DNA of 64,000 nt from Glandiceps talaboti (taxonomy: Eukaryota > Hemichordata > Enteropneusta > Spengelidae): the NCBI RefSeq assembly GCF_964340395.1, contig NC_135555.1, positions 26,720,725-26,784,724 on the forward strand, written 5' to 3'. A program made the position numbers and the translations under genes. The notes beneath the pieces are model-generated. The model was not told the origin of the DNA. It searched no databases and worked only from the letters and a program-made list of their open reading frames with translations. This document shows positions 55,001-64,000 of the stretch, one piece after another. Position 1 is the stretch's first letter. Every line of letters starts with the position of its first letter.

Positions 55001-55383
55001 ACTAGTGTCCATTTTGTCATACATCCCTATACTAGTGTCTATTTTGTCATACATCCCTATACTAGTGTCCATTTTGTCATACATCCCTATACTAGTGTCC
55101 ATTTTGTCATACATCCCTATACTGGTGTCCATTTTGTCATACATCCCTATACTGGTGTCCATTTTGTCATACATCCCTATACTGGTGTCCATTTTGTCAT
55201 ACATCCCTATACTAGTGTCCATTTTGTCATACATCCCTATACTAGTGTCCATTTTGTCATACATCCCTATACTGGTGTCCATTTTGTCATACATCCCTAT
55301 ACTAGTGTCCATTTTGTCATACATCCCTATACTAGTGTCTATTTTGTCATACATCCCTATACTAGTGTCTATTTTGTCATACA
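52016..55383. repeat. Minisatellite, 30 bp unit, about 112 copies
   Basis: Unit CATCCCTATACTAGTGTCCA plus TTTTGTCATA. Almost all variation is at a few sites: CTAGTG/CTGGTG, GTCC/GTCT and CCCTAT/CCCAAT. One single-base deletion at about 52935 shifts the phase; the array edge is otherwise clean. Open frames of up to 1150 codons on both strands follow from the 3n period without stops. Confidence 0.97.
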
Positions 55384-56570
55384 GGTTTTATTTTCTGACA
55401 TAAACTCTAAGGTTTGTCAGGGAATGCTGTATATAATCTATGATATCTCTACCTGGTGATTTTTTCACTTGAAATAACAAATACTACGGAAAACTGTACA
55501 TAATCCTTGCTTAAATATCTACCTTGACTTAAATGTTTGTTGTTGTCTTTTCATGAAAACAGAAAAGTGTTATGTCTGATTTAGTATGACTAATCTGTGT
55601 ATAAGTCACATGTTATATCTCTTTTGGAGTTTTAGGCTGCTTTCACAAAAACTTGTTGGGGGGGGGGGGGGGGGGGGGTCGGGAGATTTTTGTAAACTCT
55701 AATTTTTTTTTCAAGTACCCCACCTGCCATATTCCAAAATTTTTCAAGTACCCCCCTGCCAAAGCCCCAAATATTTCAAGTACCCCCCCCCCCCCCACCC
55801 GAATAAATTTTCAAGTATCCCCCACCCGAATAAATTTTTTTGGGGAATACTCTTCCTGTGCGTTAACATTCCATACCAAGTACAAAACTGTACATAAAAC
55901 ACTTAATACCAACTTTGTCCATTATATATATATTCAATTTGTATATTGTGTGTATATATATACACAAACACCAGTTAAAACAAAATGTTATGTTAACCAG
56001 TGCCTTTCCAAAAAACAACATATACTTGTAAATGAATTACACTTTGAGTAACTCTTGTAAAATGATCAGCAGACCAACTGAGTCTTTGTTTTCTGTTCAA
56101 TATTGTATTAGTACATTATACTAGTAGTGTTACAGTTGAATGTCATTTTAGTTGTATTTGCAAATATTGTAATGCACATGTTATCTAAAGAGAGTTTTAT
56201 ACTGTATTGTTCCAGTTCAGTTTCCTAAATGTGTGCTAAAAGAAATCAAATTGGTCTAAATAACACTGAAAAAACTCTTAATAAAATGCATTGCCATGTA
56301 TCCCGTTCTTGTTTGATGTAAATTAGTTCAATATAATGTCAAAAGAAAATAAATGTATGACTCAAAAATGCCAGCCACATTTCATCTAACAGAATAGGAA
56401 TCAAGTGATATATATTAGTGGTAATGATAATTAAGATGGCCCTATTATCATAGTAATTGTATATCTTAATGAACCTGGTAATACATTTACCTTGTAAAAG
56501 CCTGATTATTGGACTGGTTTTGACGTTAGATTACAAAGGTGAATGCAGGATTTTAAACAAAGTCTCAGAA
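55384..56570. other. Unannotated stretch with poly(G) and CAAGTACCCCC repeats
   Basis: A run of about 22 G at 55657-55678 followed by four spaced copies of TTTCAAGTACCCC between 55710 and 55820. No gene recognised. Confidence 0.6.
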
Positions 56571-56573
56571 TGT

Positions 56574-57110
56574 GTTTATTTAAATTTTTGATTTCCAAGT
56601 GGTAGCTCTCCTTCTAGATCTTGTGTATATGAACATGGTATTTGTCATCATCATCATCATCATCATCATCAGACCCAATTTCTCCTTCAACTTCATCAGA
56701 GTTGGAACTAGCTGTATCATCATTCTCACTGTCACTGTCATCAGATGACAAATCACTCTCACTTTCTTTAGATTGATAATAGTGGCATCTTACAGCCTTA
56801 ACTTTGTCTATTTTGTGCATTCCTGCCACAGCTGGAATTTCATAGTTGGAAAGGTACTTATCAAGTTCTTTCACTTTCAATTTGGAAATGTCACCGTTTC
56901 TGACAAGCGCATCCCAGTCATATTCATCAAATTTTTTTCAGCACGTTGCTCCCTTTCTTTCATTCTTTTTCTTTCCCTCATAGAGGCAAGTGTTCTCTGT
57001 TGTTCTAAATGAAGGAGTGCTCCCTTTAATATCTCTTTCTTGACAAACAGTTTTTTGCTCAATTCGTCAAGTTTCTCAACATTTTTACTTGACACTAACC
57101 TAACCCTTTT
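56574..57110 (-). pseudogene. SAP-like, acidic-tailed ORF with one-base frameshift
   Basis: Two overlapping minus-strand frames form one product. Upstream part (about 57110-56925): a Lys/Glu-rich coiled-coil-like peptide (LDELSKKLFVKKEILKGALL, ASMRERKRMKEREQRAEK). Downstream part (about 56930-56614): YDWDALVRNGDISKLKVKEL, then a Ser/Asp-rich acidic tail with a run of nine Asp encoded by a (GAT)n tract. The frames meet at seven A residues (sense strand); eight would restore one frame. The DISKLKVKELDKYL stretch resembles a SAP-type helix pair. An AATAAA lies at 56574-56580, after the stop. No spliced upstream part was identified. Could be a processed copy, the 3' exon of a real gene with a sequencing error, or part of a mobile element. 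Host function unknown. Confidence 0.5.
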
Positions 57111-57559
57111 GTGAAAGCAGCCTTAGCTTGAAGAACACATATGGACACAAGTGAATAGCTTCACTGTTGTTTTTGTTCTTTTTTGTTTTTGTAACATGAG
57201 GAAGTGGTTCTGCTTTCACTATGTAGTTTTGTTTTAGAAAGTAACAAAGTGGTAAATGGTTTCATATGATGACTCACACACACTATAGAACACATTTCAC
57301 ACAGAAAGCTGGTAAAATATTGTATTTTTATATTATAGTCATCATTTTAAAAATAGCGCAAATATTGCGTTGCATGCCGCACAACTGTTGAGGGCAATGA
57401 CAGTTATATAATTTTTGAAGATTTAAAGTTGTAACCAAAACAAAATTTTCATACCTAATTTCCATCATCATAATCCAGCCATCCTATGTTGGAAGTGTAC
57501 AAGACAAGTATAGCAACATCCTAATCTAACTTTAAAGTGATGTGTCTACAAGGTTTTGT
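57111..57559. other. Unannotated stretch
   Basis: No feature recognised. Confidence 0.4.
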
Positions 57560-58605
57560 ACTTCTTTATTTTTTTAAATCAATTTGGAACCAAGTCATAC
57601 CAATGTAACATGTTTAACTTTCTTGGTTGTCTTATTGTAATATTTTAAACACCAGCTACATTCAGTTTATATGGGTAGGTGATGAAACAGCTGCCTTACA
57701 ACACATTACATAATCAAGTCATAAACCAAACTGGCCATGCTACACACTTTACCACCAGAGGAAATAGTAAGTAAACATTATAGCTAATTAACAATGTACT
57801 GTTCTCACTGTGTCAGCTATTTGACAAATCTACACATTCTCAACAAAGTTAAGCTCAATCTACTAGGTAATTTCAAAGTTGACGATTTTTGAGGAAAAGC
57901 AATGATATAGAATAACAAATCTAGAAACATCTCACCAAGTTTCAAACTCATTCACTTAGTACTTTGCATATCACTGATGGGCTCATCATGTTACGAACAA
58001 TTCTTAGTATAAACACCCTGAAGAGTGTTTCACCCAATTTTCAGCCCAATCTGCCCAGTAGTTTTTAAGTTCTGGCTGTTGCTAAGGGCGTGGTCATGGT
58101 TGCTAGGGCCAATTGGGTCAAAATCTTTTAAACAAAATCTGCAGAATAACATTTCACGAAACATCTCAACAAGTTTCAGTCTCACTGACCAAGTAACTCG
58201 TGAGATATAAGTTTTTGACCAAAAATGAACATTTTTACACCTAATTTGCATATCACTCATGACATCATTGTATCCTTGATATTTCTTCGTCTATACATCC
58301 CTAGATACATTCTCATTAAATTTCAGCCCAATCTGCTCACCAGTTTTGGAATGAAAGATTTTTGACCATAAAGACACATTTTAGCCATAATTTGCATATT
58401 ACTGACGGAATCATCATGTCATGAACAAATCTTAATTCACTTACCCCTGAGAAGGTTCCTACAAAATTTCAGGCCAATGCCAAGTAGTTTTGGAGTTTAA
58501 GTTTTTTAACCAAAAATCACATTTTTTGACCCAAAATGCACATCTCTCATGCGATCATGGGAGGCTCATTAAGAACGTTGCCGTAAAACAGGCCGTGGTT
58601 TGCGA
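57560..58605. repeat. Dispersed repeat with core B sequence
   Basis: Colinear with 42990-43740 (CTTTCTTGGTTGTCTTATTG, AAACCAAACTGGCCA), then core B units. At 58575-58612 it shows TTGCCGTAAAACAGGCCGTG and GTTTGCGACAATA, a diverged match to the hairpin loop at 16985-17020. It leads directly into the 48-bp array. Confidence 0.6.
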
Positions 58606-61600
58606 CAATAGGGCCAACATGTCTAGTCATATATACTTAGTCTATAGATATCATGTAAGGGCCAGCATGTCTAGTCTTATATACTTAGTCTATAGATATC
58701 ATGTAAGGGCCAGCATGTCTAGTCATATATACTTAGCCTATAGATATCATGTATGGGCCAGCATATCTAGTCATATATACTTAGTCTATAGATATCATGT
58801 ATGGGCCAGCATGTCTAGTCTTATATACTTAGTCTATAGATATTATGTAAGGGCCAGCATATCTAGTCTTATATACTTAGTCTATAGATATCATGTAAGG
58901 GCCAGCATGTCTAGTCATATATATTTAGTCTATAGATATCATGTAAAGGCCAGCATATCTAGTCATATATACTTAGTCTATAGATATCATGTAAGGGCCA
59001 GCATGTCTAGTCTTATATACTTAATCTATAGATATCATGTAAGGGCCAGCATATCTAGTCTTATATACTTAGTCTATAGATATCATGTAAGGGCCAGCAT
59101 GTCTAGTCATATATACTTAGTCTATAGATATCATGTAAGGGCCAGCATGTCTAGTCATATATACTTAGTCTATAGATATTATGTTAGGGCCAGCATGTCT
59201 AGTCCTATATACTTAGTCTATAGATATTCTGTTAGGGCCAGCATGTCTAGTCATATATACTTAGTCTATAGATATTATGTAAGGGCCAGCATATCTAGTC
59301 TTATATACTTAGTCTATAGATATCATGTAAGGGCCAGCATATCTAGTCTTATATACTTAGTCTATAGATATCATGTAAGGGCCAGCATATCTAGTCTTAT
59401 ATACTTAGCCTATAGATATCATGTAAGGGCCAGCATGTCTAGTCATATATACTTAGTCTATAGATATCATGTAACGGCCAGCATGTCTAGTCATATATAC
59501 TTAGTCTATAGATATCATGTAAGGGCCAGCATATCTAGTCTTATATACTTAGTCTATAGATATCATGTAAGGGCCAGCATGTCTAGTCATATATACTTAG
59601 TCTATAGATATCATGTAAGAGCCAGCATGTCTAGTCATATATACTTAGTCTATAGATATTATGTAAGGGCCAGCATATCTAGTCATATATACTTAGTCTA
59701 TAGATATTATGTAAGGGCCAGCATATCTAGTCTTATATACTTAGTCTATAGATATCATGTAAGGGCCAGCATATCTAGTCATATATACTTAGTCTATAGA
59801 TATCATGTAAGGGCCAGCATATCTAGTCTTATATACTTAGTCTATAGATATCATGTAAGGGCCAGCATATCTAGTCTTATATACCTAGTCTATAGATATC
59901 ATGTAAGGGCCAGCATATCTAGTCTTATATATTTAGTCTATAGATATCATGTAAGGGCCAGCATGTCTAGTCCTATATACTTAGTCTATAGATATCATGT
60001 ATGGGCCAGCATGTCTAGTCATATATACTTAGTCTATAGATATCATGTAAGGGCCAGCATGTCTAGTCATATATACTTAGTCTATAGATATCATGTAAGG
60101 GCCAGCATGTCTAGTCCTATATACTTAGTCTATAGATATCATGTAAGGGCCAGCATGTCTAGTCATATATACTTAGTCTATAGATATCATGTAAGGGCCA
60201 GCATGTCTAGTCATATATACTTAGTCTATAGATATCATGTATGGGCCAGCATATCTAGTCCTATATACGTAGTCTATAGATATCATGTAAGGGCCAGCAT
60301 GTCTAGTCATATATACTTAGTCTATAGATATCATGTAAGGGCCAGCATATCTAGTCTTATATACTTAGTCTATAGATATCATGTAAGGGCCAGCATATCG
60401 AGTCTTATATACTTAGTCTATAGATATCATGTAAGAGCCAGCATGTCTAGTCATATATACTTAGTCTATAGATATCATGTAAGGGCCAGCATGTCTAGTC
60501 ATATATACTTAGTCTATAGATATCATGTAAGGGCCAGCATGTCTAGTCATATATACTTAGTCTATAGATATCATGTAAGGGCCAGCATGTCTAGTCATAT
60601 ATACTTAGTCTATAGATATTATGTAAGGGCCAGCATGTCTAGTCATATATACTTAGTCTATAGATATCATGTATGGGCCAGCATGTCTAGTCCTATATAC
60701 ACTTTGTCTATAGATATCATGTAAGGGCCAGCATGTCTAGTCATATATACTTAGTCTATAGATATCATGTAAGGGCCAGCATGTCTAGTCATATATACTT
60801 AGTCTATAGATATCATGTAAGGGCCAGCATGTCTAGTCATATATACTTAGTCTATAGATATCATGTATGGGCCAGCATGTCTAGTCATATATACTTAGTC
60901 TATAGATATCATGTATGGGCCAGCATATCTAGTCTTATATACTTAGTCTATAGATATCATGTAAAGGCCAGCATATCTAGTCATATATACTTAGTCTATA
61001 GATATCATGTATGGGCCAGCATGTCTAGTCTTATATACTTAGTCTATAGATATCATGTAAGGGCCAGCATGTCTAGTCTTATATACTTAGTCTATAGATA
61101 TCATGTAAGGGCCAGCATATCTAGTCTTATATACTTAGTCTATAGATATCATGTAAGGGCCAGCATGTCTAGTCATATATACTTAGTCTATAGATATCAT
61201 GTAAGGGCCAGCATATCTAGTCTTATATACTTTGTCTATAGATATCATGTAAGGGCCAGCATGTCTAGTCTTATATACTTAGTCTATAGATATCATGTAA
61301 GGGCCAGCATATCTAGTCTTATATACTTAGTCTATAGATATCATGTAACGGCCAGCATGTCTAGTCATATATACTTAGTCTATAGATATCATGTAAGGGC
61401 CAGCATGTCTAGTCATATATACTTAGTCTATAGATATCATGTAACGGCCAGCATGTCTAGTCATATATACTTAGTCTATAGATATCATGTAAGGGCCAGC
61501 ATGTCTAGTCATATATACTTAGTCTATAGATATCATGTAAGGGCCAGCATATCTAGTCTTATATACTTAGTCTATAGATATCATGTAAGGGCCAGCATGT

Positions 61601-61742
61601 CTAGTCATATATACTTAGTCTATAGATATCATGTAAGGGCCAGCATATCTAGTCTTATATACTTTGTCTATAGATATCATGTAAGGGCCAGCATGTCTAG
61701 TCATATATACTTAGTCTATAGATATCATGTAAGGGCCAACAT
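58606..61742. repeat. Minisatellite, 48 bp unit, about 65 copies
   Basis: Unit pieces: GGGCCAGCATGTCTAGTCAT, ATATACTTAGTCTATAGATA, TCATGTAA. Variation is concentrated at a few sites (ATGTCTAG/ATATCTAG, GTCATAT/GTCTTAT/GTCCTAT, GTAAGG/GTATGG). One two-base slip near 60703. Long plus-strand frames are period artefacts. Confidence 0.97.
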
Positions 61743-62827
61743 AACTAGCTGAGAGTTAAACCTATAGCTAACCATTTATAAATGTTACACAACAATTGAC
61801 TGATATAAAAGTATTATACATACCTCAATACAATTAGAAATCAACAAACTTGTCTTTCTTTCTTTCTTTGAATGGCTAACTTTCACCATCAACAAGTCTT
61901 GAAAGTGCAATTTGTTCTCTCCATATCAATCACAGGAAAGTTTAACTTTTTGCAAGAAATTTTCATGACACAATACTGTTGTTAAAATGAAAAGCTTTAT
62001 AATTGCTATATAAAGATACTTGTCAGACCAAGGAACCAGTAGTGGTGGTAAACAACCCAGATTAGCAATACTGACAGGAGTTCACTTGTTTGACTAGTTC
62101 CATTGACTCACTGTATATTTGATTGCAGACATTGACAGAACTCAACCTACAGCATGGACAGTTGCATTAAAATAAGGCATACATCTCCCACACCTACTGA
62201 GTGTCATACCCATAAACCAATACACAACCACTTAAAACAACCGGAACAAAAAAGACTACAATCTTCCTTTCCAGGCTGTAAACCGAACTCCAAACACAAG
62301 TCTTTGGTGATAAAGGAACAAATAGTTTGTTGTGAATGGAAAGAAAACAATAGTTCCCCTATTTAAGGTGGACACAAAGAAAACTTAATGACACATAGCA
62401 AAACCAAGGTATCCCATAGTGGTTACATAGTGGGCTCAGCTTGAAGGAAGCTAATTATGCAGCCTCTATGAGATGATTACTTTAGAATTCATGGTGTACC
62501 ACATGCTGCACCAGTTCCCACAAATACATCTTAATTAGGGACACTCACATGGAAAACTGCATGTCTAATTGGACAAATTATATGTTCTGATATTTCATGT
62601 AAGGCAATTAACTCGTTTTCTCATGACTTCTATCTGTTTATGTACTACTAATATATCATTTTCATCCACATAGGGTTCTTCAATCCACATGTGTATTTTA
62701 AGCACTACATTCATTTAGGACTTGTTTTACATTGACAGTATTTCTTCTTTGTGTCTTTTTAGAAGCAAGAAGTGTTCTTATGTAAAGGTATGTTCTTTCA
62801 CGTAGTTTATAACAAATCATGGTTGTT
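61743..62827. other. Unannotated stretch
   Basis: No gene recognised. (CTTT)n at 61853-61870. Confidence 0.4.
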
Positions 62828-63660
62828 CACTACAAATATGGCTGCCATCTAGTAGAAAGTGATATGAGTACCAAAAGTAATGTATGTATATGTTTATCAG
62901 GTTCTACATTATCTATAGACATGATCTAAAATACATTAGCCATACATAATGGCTACAAAGTGTCTGCAATATGTAAGTATAACTTAATTTTGATAGTGTA
63001 TGAATAGAGTCTATGATTGAAGTTGTTTAGTCATGGCGCAGTATTAAATATAGAGATTGTTTACTACAAATATGGGTCAAAATTACATGATCACCAAACT
63101 AATGCTTGTGCATAGTTCCTTCCTTCAATATTACTTGTAACCATGATTTAAAAGAAATTGGCAATATGTAAAACTACAATGTGTCTGTGATAGGCAGGAA
63201 TTTGAATGAGTTTGATAATTAGCTCTGAAGGTCAAGGTCAAGGTCTCCAAAGATAGCTCCCACCTGATAATATGGGTTAAAGACACAAATTTGTAGTCTG
63301 TCTGTATTAAAGTTTTGCAATAAATAATGAGTTATGCAGTAAACAATTATTTTAATTACAAATATGGCTGCCACTCAATAAAAGTGATATAAGCACCAAA
63401 AACAATGCTTGTGTATAGTTCCTTTCTTCAATTTTACTTGTAAGCATGATTTAAAAGAAATTGTCAATATTATGTAAATGTTACAATGTGTCAGTGATAG
63501 GTAGAAATTGGGATTTTGGTAATTAGCCCTGAAGGTCGAGGTCAAAGTCTCCAAAGATAGTTTGCATCTTATAGTATGGGGGTAGACACTTGAATGGAGT
63601 GTCAGTGTCTGTGATTTTTAACTACAAATATGGCCACCATTCTGTCAAATTTGCATATAT
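62828..63660. repeat. Dispersed repeat family C, about three tandem units
   Basis: Units of roughly 230-300 bp starting near 62836, 63066, 63359 and 63625 with ACAAATATGGCTGCCA, and containing CATGATTTAAAAGAAATTG, CTGAAGGTCAAGGTCAAGGT and GGGGTAGACACTTGAATGGA. Confidence 0.7.
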
Positions 63661-63664
63661 CAAA

Positions 63665-64000
63665 AAGAGCGCCAATAGCATTGTAGCACAACTGTACAAT
63701 TTTTAAAATTGTTTATCCATATGCTGATCCATGCTAAGTATAGGTGTTCATTTGCTGAATAACTATTCAGTTGCCTACCCAACCCTGTTGTTATCTTTGC
63801 AAAACACAATCACGATCATTTGGCTGTTGCTATGGGGGTGGTCATGTTGCTAGACATATTTGCATACATATTTGAATGTTGTTCACTTTTCTATGAATCC
63901 CTGATGTTATCTTTGCAGTATACGTGATCATTTGACTGTTGCTATGCACATGGTCTTGTTACTAGGTATATTTGCATACATGTTTTTGAATGTTAATTAA
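63665..64000 (+). mobile_element. Helitron-like family B, 5' part (cut by window edge)
   Basis: GCCAATAGCATTGTAGCACA with the 5' motif TAGCACAACTG at 63684-63694, then two 110-bp blocks (TTTGGCTGTTGCTATGGGGG, TTGCATACATATTTGAATG). Confidence 0.65.

Noticed and set aside
51951-55403. Open frames up to 1150 codons, plus and minus
   Set aside because: 30-bp unit without stops; a single-base deletion near 52935 merely switches frame, and the repeat shows no codon-type constraint.
58490-61752. Frames of 744 and 339 codons
   Set aside because: 48-bp minisatellite; same argument.
61824-61916. Possible upstream GEF exon (minus; KLHFQDLLMVKVSHSKKERK, donor GTATGT)
   Set aside because: Acceptor lacks a pyrimidine tract, peptide has no recognisable family match, partly encoded by a (CTTT)n run, and its phase-0 end does not fit the exon at 51481, which needs one extra base contributed differently.
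1-64000. tRNA, rRNA, riboswitch or bacterial-type genes
   Set aside because: No tRNA-like B-box/acceptor combination, no rRNA-like stretch and no prokaryotic gene organisation was seen by eye; a covariance-model scan would be needed to exclude small RNAs.

Overview
This window is animal nuclear DNA, AT-rich and mostly intronic or intergenic. Evidence for a metazoan is a multi-exon RhoGEF gene of the PLEKHG4 (puratrophin-1/quattro) family on the minus strand with 12 clean GT-AG introns, together with remnants of Penelope-like, DIRS-like and non-LTR retroelements and Helitron-type non-autonomous repeats with (ACGG)n or (AC)n tracts as known from marine invertebrates. I cannot fix the phylum; a lophotrochozoan, cephalochordate or hemichordate would all fit. 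There are no bacterial genes, tRNAs, rRNAs or CRISPR arrays.

The only well supported host gene occupies 51481 to 14241 on the minus strand. Thirteen exons join in frame into about 911 codons: spectrin-like helical repeats (51481-45841), a serine-rich linker, a DH (RhoGEF) domain (42169-30352), a PH domain (28560-22083) and a serine-rich tail (16881-14241). Both ends are missing: N-terminal exons should lie above 51481 and the C-terminal exons below 14241, and I could not identify either. A SAP-like, acidic-tailed coding remnant with a one-base frameshift and an AATAAA signal lies at 57110-56574 (minus).

Region by region: 1-786 Helitron-like repeats; 1863-11185 five minisatellite arrays almost end to end (about 46, 25, 35, 12/24 and 51 bp units); 11712-12704 a CpG-rich element with inverted ends and a 35-nt hairpin; 12880-13222 a DIRS-like RNase H remnant; 14241-22260 the 3' exons with a non-LTR element broken up by a Helitron-like insertion, a MITE with perfect 9-bp target duplication and a 28-bp array; 22261-27600 a Helitron-like element whose core blew up into a 42-bp array, then a Penelope-like element carrying a nested 5'-truncated non-LTR element; 28390-42169 the PH and DH exons separated by introns that are largely 24-, 77-, 53- and 44-bp arrays; 43745-49823 Helitron-like families, two CpG-rich patches and the second MITE copy; 52016-55383 a 30-bp array; 58606-61742 a 48-bp array; 62828-64000 dispersed repeats.

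Tandem arrays alone cover roughly 24 kb, more than a third of the window. The most interesting structure is a set of at least two sequence-unrelated non-autonomous element families (A and B) built on the same plan: a short 5' motif, core tandem repeats of about 150 bp, a simple-sequence tract, and a 3' terminal hairpin whose arm repeats the 5' motif inverted and which ends in CTAA. At least one large minisatellite (23175-24868) is visibly an amplified slice of a family B core, which suggests these elements seed arrays in this genome.
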